Shown: positions 14,755 through 22,600 of the stretch, piece after piece | Numbering within the stretch: position 1 is the stretch's first letter | Layout: every line of letters starts with the position of its first letter | Origin: a virus | IMG/VR virus record: IMGVR_UViG_3300029992_000006 | Span: 1 to 59,109 of that record | DNA: 59,109 nucleotides | Direction: 5' to 3' (one strand) | The notes under the pieces: generated by a model | The model's database searches: none | Told to the model about the DNA's origin: nothing | Seen by the model: only the letters and a program-made list of their open reading frames with translations | Position numbers and translations under genes: made by a program

Positions 14755-15150
14755 ATGAGAACAGAAGCTGGGCTTTTTGCCCTCCTCGAAAAAATACTGA
14801 AAGAAGCCGATCAGCCAATGACATGTAACATGCTGTACGACCGCGCAGAAGTTAAGTTATTCGCCGAGTCTGCGCACCGAGTATCCGATTACCTTGGCGG
14901 TCTCTGGCGCAAAGGTCGAGTCACGCGCTCGGCTGCTCCAAAAGTCGAAGGCGACAACGCACGCTGGGCGTATTCAGTGGTAAGCCAGAAGCCAGGCAAA
15001 GCTCCGCGCCTGAGTGGCGAAGAGTCGCATTTAAGCCTTGTGCCGAACGCTCGGTCGATCCTGAGCAAGCCCGGTATCGAGATCAGTGAAAACGGCAACC
15101 TGATCGTGATCGACCTACCGCAATTGACCCTGACCATACGGATGAAATGA
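14755..15150 (+). CDS. Winged-helix-like hypothetical protein
   Basis: The protein has 131 residues, with a good GGGAAAG site upstream. Residues 1-70 (LFALLEKILKEADQPMTC, then RVSDYLGGLWRKGRVTRS) read as a winged helix typical of small DNA-binding regulators, with a conserved arginine-containing wing. The C-terminal half is a separate beta-strand segment ending LTLTIRMK. It may control the int/xis block downstream, but this is inference. Confidence 0.6.
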   Translation: MRTEAGLFALLEKILKEADQPMTCNMLYDRAEVKLFAESAHRVSDYLGGLWRKGRVTRSAAPKVEGDNARWAYSVVSQKPGKAPRLSGEESHLSLVPNARSILSKPGIEISENGNLIVIDLPQLTLTIRMK

Positions 15151-15153
15151 GCC

Positions 15154-15447
15154 ATGCTGACCGTGAAACAAGCCGCCGAAGTGCTTGGGATCAGCCCGAG
15201 CACAGTGTATGGCATCGCCGCCCCAGCCGGCCAGCTACCGTGCTATCGCGTGGGACGTGCTGTTCGGTTCGAGATGTCAGATATTGAGGAGTATAAACAA
15301 TCATGCCGGTGCGCCCCATTAAACCCGGAAAGCGTAGGAAGCTCACGTTTAGTCGCGTTATCACCGAGCAGCGGGCTTCGAGATATCTTCCTGAAAGCAG
15401 GTCTCGCGCACAAGTCCAAGCCTACACCCAATAAGGAGTTCACATGA
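15154..15447 (+). CDS. Excisionase-like helix-turn-helix protein (MerR/HTH_17 type)
   Basis: The protein has 97 residues. The N-terminus LTVKQAAEVLGISPSTVY, with a cysteine-containing turn and RVGRAVRFEMSDIEEY, is the classic HTH_17/excisionase fold that binds att-site DNA or promoters. The rest is less ordered. It lies two genes ahead of the integrase, so an excision or directionality role is plausible. The stop overlaps the next start by four bases. Confidence 0.75.
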   Translation: MLTVKQAAEVLGISPSTVYGIAAPAGQLPCYRVGRAVRFEMSDIEEYKQSCRCAPLNPESVGSSRLVALSPSSGLRDIFLKAGLAHKSKPTPNKEFT

Positions 15448-15629
15448 ACAGTATCTCCACCCCACGCCTACTGACACTCGCCGCATGGGCGGAAACAATA
15501 TGCGGGGAGCACGCCCCATGTATTACCACGCTGCGCCGTTGGGCCAGGGAAGGCAGAATCACCCCGCAGCCGGTCAAATACGGCAAGTTGTACTTTGTCG
15601 AACGGCACGCCAAATATCAAGGTGACTGA
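15444..15629 (+). CDS. Small Xis-like excisionase
   Basis: A 61-residue protein reads TLAAWAETICGEHAPCITT, then LRRWAREGRITPQPVKYG and LYFVERHAKYQ. This matches the lambda/HK022 Xis-like family, with a conserved Trp-Ala and the wing segment LRRWAREGRI. Xis proteins bend DNA beside att and direct the integrase to excision. It ends one base before the integrase ATG. Having two excisionase-like proteins in tandem is a point of interest. Confidence 0.75.
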   Translation: MNSISTPRLLTLAAWAETICGEHAPCITTLRRWAREGRITPQPVKYGKLYFVERHAKYQGD

Positions 15630-15630
15630 A

Positions 15631-16734
15631 ATGAGCCGACTGCGCGACCCGAAGCACAAGGGGTTTCCCCCCAACCTGTACATTAATAGCGCCGGGTATT
15701 TCTTTTACCGAAACACGCTGAACGGCAAGACCAAAGGACTCGGGCGCGACAAAGCCAATGCCTTCCGCGAGGCGCGAAACGCCAACGCGGTAGTGGCCAC
15801 CCAGGCCCCCTCTCCGCTGGTCGACTGGGTATCCGGCGTCAAGCAGCATACCCTCAAAGAATGGGTGCCATTGTACAAGGAGCTGTGGATCGGGAAGAAG
15901 AAACCCGCCGAACAGACATTGCGCATGCAGCTCACCTACCTTGACCGTATCGCTAACGCCGAGTTTTCCTGGATGGAACTGAAGGCTGTTACCACGGCGC
16001 ATGTCGCTAAATTCGTCGATGCCGTCGAGCAAGAAAGTGGTGCTGCCACTGCTGGTTTTATTCGGTCCCGTCTCAGCGACGTATTCAAGATGGCAATCTC
16101 CAAGGGCGAGGTAGCGGACGGTAAAAACCCCGTCGATTCCACTTACCGGCCAGCATACGAAGTCAAGCGCGACCGACTATCGCTTGAGCAGTATCATGCT
16201 GTCAGGGAAGTCGCGCAGCCGTGGCTGGTCGATGCGATGGACTTGGCCCTGCTGACTGCACAGCGCCGGGAAGAGATCGCTGGAGCTATGTTCGCCGACT
16301 TCCGTGATGGGTTCATCTACTTCGTCCCTGGTAAGATGCAGGGAAAAGTGCGGCTGCAGCAGGACGCCAGCATCGGTCTTGCCGTTGTGAACAGGACAAT
16401 TGCCGATGTGATCAAGCAGTGCCGAAACCGTGCGGTCAGCCAATTCATGGTCCACCACCAGAAACGCCACGCGACAGCGAAGCCCGGTGACGGGCTTTCG
16501 GTAGCAGCAATCACCCATGCGTTCAGTACAGCTTATAAAAAAGCCAAGGTTGTGCCGACAGTTGGACGAACGCCTGCTTCTTTCCATGAAATACGCAGTT
16601 TGTCCGAAAGATTGTATCGGGATCAGTATGGTCCTGAGTTCGCCCAGGCAATGTTGGGGCATAAGAATGCTACCATGACGGCGGAATATGACGATTTGCG
16701 CGGTTCCGGCTGGCAAGTTATTAGCGCCAAGTAG
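15631..16734 (+). CDS. int: Tyrosine recombinase (phage integrase)
   Basis: The protein has 367 residues. The N-terminus, beginning RDPKHKGFPPNLY, is an arm-binding beta-domain like that of lambda integrase. A core-binding helical region spans about 70-170. The catalytic domain has Arg in TAQRREE, HEIR near 319-322, His344 in LGHKN and the nucleophile Tyr353 in AEYDD. Start ATG 15631 is chosen over an earlier in-frame start because the earlier one lies within the xis gene. Its 3' neighbour region (16735-16980) is repeat-rich and is the natural place for attP. Confidence 0.93.
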   Translation: MSRLRDPKHKGFPPNLYINSAGYFFYRNTLNGKTKGLGRDKANAFREARNANAVVATQAPSPLVDWVSGVKQHTLKEWVPLYKELWIGKKKPAEQTLRMQLTYLDRIANAEFSWMELKAVTTAHVAKFVDAVEQESGAATAGFIRSRLSDVFKMAISKGEVADGKNPVDSTYRPAYEVKRDRLSLEQYHAVREVAQPWLVDAMDLALLTAQRREEIAGAMFADFRDGFIYFVPGKMQGKVRLQQDASIGLAVVNRTIADVIKQCRNRAVSQFMVHHQKRHATAKPGDGLSVAAITHAFSTAYKKAKVVPTVGRTPASFHEIRSLSERLYRDQYGPEFAQAMLGHKNATMTAEYDDLRGSGWQVISAK

Positions 16735-16980
16735 CACCTTCGTTTTTGGAATCTATTTAACGAATTTTTAACGAAGCGACCAACAATGGCTCAGGCCGTG
16801 GCTTCCCGGCCTCCCGACATTTTCATGGTATAAACCCGCTCTAAAAATAACATTATGCAACAAAATCAAATACTTAGTGCATTTGCGTCTAACAATCTAA
16901 CGCTATCTTACGCAATCTAACGTGATAATAAGAGGCTGTAAAATCAATGACTTAACGAATCTATTTTAACGAAAATCACC
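16735..16980 (+). promoter_or_regulatory. Candidate attP region with arm-type repeats
   Basis: This AT-rich 246-base gap directly follows the integrase. It carries a near-identical direct repeat of 16-17 bases, GAATCTATTTAACGAA at 16749-16764 and GAATCTATTTTAACGAA at 16957-16973, plus extra TTAACGAA copies at 16768 and 16952. Between them lie clustered CAATCTAACG repeats at 16893-16902 and 16913-16922. Paired arm sites flanking a central region fit a lambda-type attP. The core crossover cannot be identified without the host sequence. Early promoters for 16981 may also lie here. No gene is seen. Confidence 0.6.
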
Positions 16981-17205
16981 ATGAACAACGAATGGACAAA
17001 TCAGGATTCTACCGCAGCCCGCTCCCAAGGCTGGGATGTGTTTGAAATCTGGGACGGGAGGCTGGAGTACGAGATACAGAAAAATGATAAATCCAACATC
17101 TTTTTGTCCGACGAAGCCGCCCGTCTGCACGTTAAAACTTTTTCAAATATCAACGACCTCTGCCGGAAGGCATGGGCACTCGCGTTCAGGAGCAAGACAA
17201 AATGA
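16981..17205 (+). CDS. Small protein, paralogue of 18934 and 19164
   Basis: A 74-residue protein starts at ATG 16981, the first gene after the attP candidate. The pattern SQGWDVFEIWDG, then FLSDEAARLHV, resembles the GW and PF-x-TD-x-x-A-x-x-FV cores of the genes at 18934 and 19164, so the three look like diverged paralogues. Function is unknown. The stop overlaps the next gene as ATGA. Confidence 0.65.
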   Translation: MNNEWTNQDSTAARSQGWDVFEIWDGRLEYEIQKNDKSNIFLSDEAARLHVKTFSNINDLCRKAWALAFRSKTK

Positions 17206-17420
17206 CAACTCCTAACCGCCTGTTCAATGAGTTACTAGAATACAACTCTTTCAAAACAGACACTACCCTAGCGGCATGGCTCGGCATTCCAAGGTCAATG
17301 TTGAGCATGATGCGCGCCAAGGATCGTGACATAGGCGCTGGCCTCATCCTGAAGGTCTACGACCGCACCGGCTGGTCGGTTGAACGTATCCGCCAGCTGG
17401 CGGGTGCGGGGCCGCTATGA
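17202..17420 (+). CDS. Small helix-turn-helix protein (Cro/repressor-like)
   Basis: The protein has 72 residues from ATG 17202, with AGGAG upstream. TLAAWLGIPRSMLSMMRAKDRDIGAGLI is a helix-turn-helix pattern with the gap of four between helices expected for small phage repressors, followed by LKVYDRTGWSVERI. It is the best candidate for a phage repressor or Cro-like regulator in the window, and no CI-like protein with a peptidase domain is seen. DNA binding is inferred from the fold pattern only. Confidence 0.6.
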   Translation: MTTPNRLFNELLEYNSFKTDTTLAAWLGIPRSMLSMMRAKDRDIGAGLILKVYDRTGWSVERIRQLAGAGPL

Positions 17421-17716
17421 AGCGTTCTGAGCACCCCTACCGCGCCAAAGAAACCCTGTTCGATGTCTCGTTTGAGATGGGGTACGCGTGGAGCAAACAG
17501 ACCCTGGAGGCGCAGGAATACATATTGGACACTATTGGTGGTTCCAGGGGTCTTGCAGAACAGGCTGTCCTATGGGCAGAGGAGTTCGAAACGATGTACC
17601 GACTCAAGGAAACCGACCCGCAAATCGGGGATTACCTCCAAGAACTAGATGAATTTTTCACAACCAAGTGGTCGGCGTTCATCGCCGAGCACGTAGCCAA
17701 AAGGATGACGGAATGA
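17417..17716 (+). CDS. Small acidic hypothetical protein
   Basis: A 99-residue acidic helical protein follows the HTH gene with a four-base overlap and ends with a four-base overlap on the ligase. EYILDTIGG, then ILW-like AVLWAEEFETMYRL and a YLQELDEFF segment show no named motif. It may partner the HTH gene or the ligase. Confidence 0.6.
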   Translation: MKRSEHPYRAKETLFDVSFEMGYAWSKQTLEAQEYILDTIGGSRGLAEQAVLWAEEFETMYRLKETDPQIGDYLQELDEFFTTKWSAFIAEHVAKRMTE

Positions 17717-18603
17717 AACCAATGCTCGCCGTGGATCATGATCCAATGAAACTGAAGTATCCATGCTACGCCAGCCCCAAGCTAGACGGCCTGCGCGGTC
17801 TGGTACATGAAGGTAAGCTGCTGTCACGAAGTCTGAAGCTGATCCCGAACAAGCACGTCCAGGCGATCTTGTCGCAGCCCATGTTCGAGGGTATGGACGG
17901 TGAGCTGATTGCCGGCTCGCCGACCTCACCCAACGCCATGCAGGAGGCGACCAGCTTTTTCATGGCGCGGGATAAGGTCTCCGACGACTTCACGTTCTTT
18001 GTGTTCGACCTGCACAACGACCCTGACGAACCGTACATTGCCCGCCACGATGCCCTGATCAAGCGGTTCAACGGAGCCGCTACGATTGGCATGAACCTGC
18101 GCCTCCACGAACGTCGGCTGATCAACGATGAGGCCGAACTGCTGGAGTATGAAGCTGAGTGTCTGACCAAAGGGTATGAGGGGCTGATCCTGCGGTCACT
18201 GCACGGGCGCTATAAATTTGGTCGCTCAACATGCAATGAGGGCCTGCTGATGAAGGTGAAAAGATTTACCGACAGCGAGGCCAAAGTGATCGGGTTCGAG
18301 GAGCAGCTCGAAAACACCAATGAGAAGCAGGTCAACGAACTCGGTCGTTCCAAGCGATCAAGCCACAAGGCTGGCAAGGTCGGCAAAGGAACGCTGGGTG
18401 CGCTGGTTGTGCAGGATATCGTTTCCGGTGTGCAGTTCAACGTGGGTACCGGCTTGAACGACTGCATGCGCGATCACATCTGGGCAAACCGGCCCGAGCA
18501 CGAAGGCAAGACCATCAAGTACAAGTCGTTCCTGGTCGGCGTGAAGGATGCGCCCCGTCACCCTGTGTTCATTTCGTTTCGCTCACCTTTGGATATGTCA
18601 TGA
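17713..18603 (+). CDS. ATP-dependent DNA ligase
   Basis: The protein has 296 residues from ATG 17713. Motif I, SPKLDGLR, has the nucleotidyl-accepting Lys23, then ELIAGSP, FFVFDLH, EGLILRS and LLMKVKRF follow as motifs III to V. The C-terminal part is a short OB-fold-like region. The enzyme seals nicks using ATP, and would join Okazaki fragments or repair ends together with the polymerase and nucleases of this arm. It overlaps the genes on both sides by four bases. Confidence 0.93.
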   Translation: MKPMLAVDHDPMKLKYPCYASPKLDGLRGLVHEGKLLSRSLKLIPNKHVQAILSQPMFEGMDGELIAGSPTSPNAMQEATSFFMARDKVSDDFTFFVFDLHNDPDEPYIARHDALIKRFNGAATIGMNLRLHERRLINDEAELLEYEAECLTKGYEGLILRSLHGRYKFGRSTCNEGLLMKVKRFTDSEAKVIGFEEQLENTNEKQVNELGRSKRSSHKAGKVGKGTLGALVVQDIVSGVQFNVGTGLNDCMRDHIWANRPEHEGKTIKYKSFLVGVKDAPRHPVFISFRSPLDMS

Positions 18604-18746
18604 ACCCAATCATCCCCGAAGAACCAATCGATATGCAGCTCCGGCTGCAGTGGCCGCTGATCTGCCGCACTGCCTGCAGAGCCATGATCCTCAAGATGAC
18701 TTTCGAGGAAGTGGTCTATGCAGCGATGAAAGCGACTGCGTCATGA
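18600..18746 (+). CDS. Small hypothetical protein (48 aa)
   Basis: A 48-residue protein starts at ATG 18600, overlapping the ligase stop (ATGA) and itself overlapping the next start. It is Met-rich and helical: MNPIIPEEPIDMQLRL, then ILKMTFEEVVYAAMKA, a typical C-terminal helix. No function is known. The arrangement of two four-base overlaps is the main support for it. Confidence 0.55.
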   Translation: MNPIIPEEPIDMQLRLQWPLICRTACRAMILKMTFEEVVYAAMKATAS

Positions 18747-18937
18747 TCGACCACCTCGCAGCCGAACCGACCGGGTTCAATTACACCGACAAGCCACCAC
18801 GCGGTGTGAAGCTAACCCTGCTCACTAAGGGCAAGGTTCAGGTCACGGGCGTGTGGGTGGACGACGGCAGCTTCATTGCGTGGGCACCTCTGCTTCGCCG
18901 AAATCGGGCCAAGGAAAGGGAACTGGGGATTTTATGA
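18743..18937 (+). CDS. Small hypothetical protein
   Basis: A 64-residue protein starts at ATG 18743. It holds strand-rich VKLTLLTKGKVQVTGVW followed by a basic end (LRRNRAKERELGIL). The strands with GSFIAWAPL may form a small beta-barrel. Unknown. The stop overlaps the next gene. Confidence 0.6.
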   Translation: MIDHLAAEPTGFNYTDKPPRGVKLTLLTKGKVQVTGVWVDDGSFIAWAPLLRRNRAKERELGIL

Positions 18938-19167
18938 ACCCGTTCGAAGACCATGAAACACGATTCAGTGAAGGCTGGTCGTTCCTCCAGTCACCGATTG
19001 GTCGGCGTAGCCGCCTGCATCCGAACAGGATCATAGGGTATGCGAGCGACACGCCGTTCGCCACCGATCAAGAAGCCCGCGACTTCGTCGTCAAGCGTGC
19101 CGCCGAGGGCAGCGAGTATCATCAGGTGTGTCTCGCGTACATCATGCAGGAGAGGATGACAAAATGA
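18934..19167 (+). CDS. Small protein of a local paralogue family, copy 2
   Basis: The protein has 77 residues. FSEGWSFLQSPIG, then PFATDQEARDFVVKRAAEG and YHQVCLAYIMQERM match the protein at 19164 residue by residue in many places. The pattern suggests tandem duplication and then divergence. It may be a small enzyme-like or binding domain, but no named family is recognised. Confidence 0.65.
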   Translation: MNPFEDHETRFSEGWSFLQSPIGRRSRLHPNRIIGYASDTPFATDQEARDFVVKRAAEGSEYHQVCLAYIMQERMTK

Positions 19168-19415
19168 GCGTGCTCTATCCTAACGATACTCGCGGGCGTG
19201 CTGAAGGGTGGAAGTTCAGCACGCGCCCACGATTCGCTGGCGACGAACGGGTCGTCATCAAGAAGTATTACGGCAACAAGAAAGACCGCGACGCGAAAAG
19301 GCCGTTCGCGACTGACGAGGACGCTGTTGCCTTCGTCATGGAGCGTGCTGCCAGCGGCAGCGGGTACCATCAAGAATGTTTAGCCTACGCGCTCGCGCAA
19401 CGACTTAAATACTAA
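19164..19415 (+). CDS. Small protein of a local paralogue family, copy 3
   Basis: The protein has 83 residues from ATG 19164, overlapping the previous stop. RAEGWKFSTRPRF, then RPFATDEDAVAFVMERAASG and YHQECLAYALAQRL are clear matches to 18934. It is the last plus-strand gene; a terminator hairpin follows five bases later. Confidence 0.65.
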   Translation: MSVLYPNDTRGRAEGWKFSTRPRFAGDERVVIKKYYGNKKDRDAKRPFATDEDAVAFVMERAASGSGYHQECLAYALAQRLKY

Positions 19416-19419
19416 AGCT

Positions 19420-19437
19420 AAAGCCCTCACGGGCTTT
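19420..19437 (+). terminator. Bidirectional intrinsic terminator
   Basis: AAAGCCC (19420-19426) and GGGCTTT (19431-19437) enclose the loop TCAC. The A- and T-ended stem makes it usable in both directions, which fits its position between the plus-strand early arm and the convergent late arm ending at 19662. The sequence from 19438 to 19661 has no gene: it holds a TATAAT (19460-19465) without a good -35, a long pyrimidine tract (19536-19560) and an AATAGAAG/CTTCTATT inverted repeat (19554-19561, 19586-19593). Confidence 0.7.
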
Positions 19438-19661
19438 ACACAAACACTGGGCGATCATTTATAATCGCGGCGCATAGCCCGGAAATATACCACTTCCATT
19501 TTTGATCCACCTCTACCTTCTATATACATATTATTACTCCCTTCTCTTCTCTTCTTCTATTAATTTATTTAAAGTAGAATGGAAGAATAGAAGAGGTATA
19601 TAGATAAAGGGTTTGCGGGCGATTTGCTACTTCCGTTCTTCCGGTTTCAAGCCCAATTTCC

Positions 19662-22600
19662 CTACTCCGACACTGGCTCGGACGGCCCACCCGCTGAATG
19701 ACCCTTACCGCCTGTGTCCAGCCAGTCATTAAACGGTACAGGCATGAGTGCGTTGGCGTACTGCGACGACCCGCCACCACTGCCCACCGCTCTCGCCAGC
19801 CGTTCAATTTCCGACACATCAGGCCCGAGTGCATTGAGATAACCACCGTGTGACCGGATGCCGTTGAACTCGTCAGCGGCGTACTGACCAGTGGACAGCA
19901 GCCCCGCTCGTGAAGTCTCGTGTGCCAGCCAGTCGCCCGTGTCCCAGTTCTGCTGGTACGCCGGCATCGACCCGCCGCCTATTATATACGCCTTCATCAT
20001 GTCCGCAGCGAACATCACCGGTACGTAAGCGCCGAGCGCGACGAGAGGCTGGTTGTTTCCGTGCGCAGCTTCATGGGCCACGCGCTTGAGGATCGTGTCG
20101 TGAAACGCGTAGGTGTACGACTTCATGTGCGCCATCAACGCGAAGTACGGGTCGTTCATCCATGTGGCCTTCTTCGTGGCGTCAGGCCGAACCACCGCGC
20201 CGTCCACCCAAGTGTTGACCGCCATCTTCATCTTGGCGACCTGCGTGTCGACCTTCGCCTCTAGCGCGTCGCCGGAAATCCCCTGCGTCTTAAAGTGTTC
20301 CCGCAGCTCGTCGGCGTCCGTAACCAGCTCGCCGTTCTTCACGACCGCTTCGCCCTTCTTCAGCCCCAGCTCCTCCATGTACCGTGCGCTGTGCCCGTTG
20401 TAGCCGTCGTTGTGACGAGCGATGAACTTCGCCGCCGCCACCGCCGCGCCTGCGCGCATGTTCCGGCCCTGCTGCTCCATCAGGTTATACTTGAACAGCA
20501 TGTCGTTGACTCTGCGCGACCAGTTCCCCAGCCCAGTCACACCGTAAGCCGACTGCACCGCATGGCCCAGCATGGCGTTCTCGATCACGCCCATGTCCTC
20601 GGCGAATTTATCCTTGGCGTCAGGCTTCGAGTCGGTGATCAGATTTTTGGCTATCTTAAAGATGCCGTCCTTGTACGCGCTGGCCGCGTCGCCCCATGTA
20701 CCGCCGCGTACCTTGATGCCTATCGGGTCAACCATCCCGGAGAACCAGCCCAACCCCAGCACGCGCAGGTTGTTGGCGACCATGAGGCCGGACATCAGCC
20801 TGCGGGCCTTCGGTGACAGCTCACTACCCAGCGAGCCGTTCACGCCGTTCATGTAGTTGTCGAACTGTTTGATCTGCTCGTCCGTGGCACCGTGTTTGAG
20901 AATAGCCTGCTGCCGTGCAGCGTTGATCTTCCCGTTGTCGTCGTCGAACCGCGCCGCCCACTCTGCCCGCTTGATGCCCTGGTGAACATAGGATGACATC
21001 ACGCGCATCGGGTCGTCGATCAAGAATGGTGCGCGCTCGGCGGCGGTGAAGTGCTTGAATACTCGCTCCTTGGCGAACACGTTGCCGGGTTTCGTATCGG
21101 GGCGCACGTCCTGGATGCCCAGCTCGTTGCCGTCGTTGCGCATCAGGTGATTCATGATACTCTGCGGGGTACCGTCGAACCCTTCGCGCCTGATCGCCTC
21201 CGCAGCCATCTTCAGAAACTCGGGCTGGTGGCCGGCAATGTAAGCAGCGTCCCACTGCACAGGGGTGTGGTCCTTGATGAACCCGATCTTCACCCCAGCC
21301 TTCGTCATGCCGTCATACACGTCCGTGAGCGTCTTGCGCAGGATCGCCTTGATCTCCGCGTGCTCAGGAGTATCGACCTGCCCTTTTTCTCTGGTCTGCA
21401 TCTGCGCCCACGCCGCTTTCTTGTCGGCGTCGGAGAACTTCGACAATGAAGCCGCCAACTGATTCATCGTGTCACGCGCCTTCTGCGTGTAAGTCGGAAT
21501 GAACCCGCGATCCTCGCCTGTACGATTGGCGTGCTGGCCGGTCAAGTCCACCATTTTCGTCAGCGGGTCGATGTTCATGTCCCGGATACCTTGGCTACCG
21601 ATCCCCAACACCCGCTGTCCGAGGTTGTACATCGGCTTCATCGCTTCGCCGATGTGGTGCAGCGACTCGTTCCTGCCTGCTCTGATCAGCGCGTTATGCA
21701 CGGCGCTGCGGTCGCCGATATTCCTCACCACGTCGCCGGAGCTGAAATACTTCATGATCTGCACGGCACGCTCGTCGGAAGTCCAGATACCCAGCGTGCG
21801 CTTGATGAAGTCGCCGATGCGCTGGAATATGCCCTTGACCTCGCCGCCGACCTTCAGCTTGCCGGCCTCGTGGAACTGATACATGTAGGCAGCACGCTCC
21901 TCGGCGCTATCCTGGCACTGCTTCCACGCAGCTGGCTCATCCTTCAGCAGCTCGCGCAGCTGGCCCCTGACGGACGGGGAGGAAGCCGTTTTCGCCAGCG
22001 CGTCGTTGACCTCCTTCATGCCCATCTTGCGCATGTGGTCGAAGAGCGCGTGCATGGACTCATGCAGCGCCACGCTCCCAGGGTCTTTTGCGAAGACTGA
22101 CACCTTGATCCCAGCTCGGGCCAGCCCGTCAGCAAGCTGCGGCGTGAATTCTCCCGCGTGCTTCATGGTGCTGCTGAACATCCTGGACACCAGCGGCCCG
22201 AGCCGGTCATTGATGATCTTGGCGACCTCGGCTTTCTGCGCGTCGGTGATTCGCCCGGTACCAATCGCTGTGTCGGACTTGGAAGCGTCGGCTTTCCACT
22301 CCCCGGCCAGCGCTTGTTTCGCCGGGTCCATGCCGATCAGTTGATCAGGATCGTGAGCGATCAGGTCGGAGATTTTTGTGTTGAGGGCATCGACAACCTG
22401 CTTGGTGTTGGCATCGCGCTCCCAGCCTTTTTTGTCGACCAGTCGGGACACGGCAGACTGCAGACTTTTCGCGTCGGTGGACGCTTTCACGCGTTCAAGC
22501 GTGGCGTCACGGCCTGCGTCGGTCTTAACGGTATCTCTGAATGCCTTGGCAACCTGCGCCTCGGTCTTCGGGAACACGCGCGGCTTACCTTCCGCAGCGA

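Noticed and set aside
16780-16830. Possible tRNA 3' end as attP core
   Set aside because: GGCTTCCCGGCCTCCC looked T-arm-like, but no cloverleaf or CCA-like end is visible.
19458-19467. Plus-strand promoter in the convergent gap
   Set aside because: TATAAT is present but no good -35 is found and nothing downstream would be expressed in that direction.
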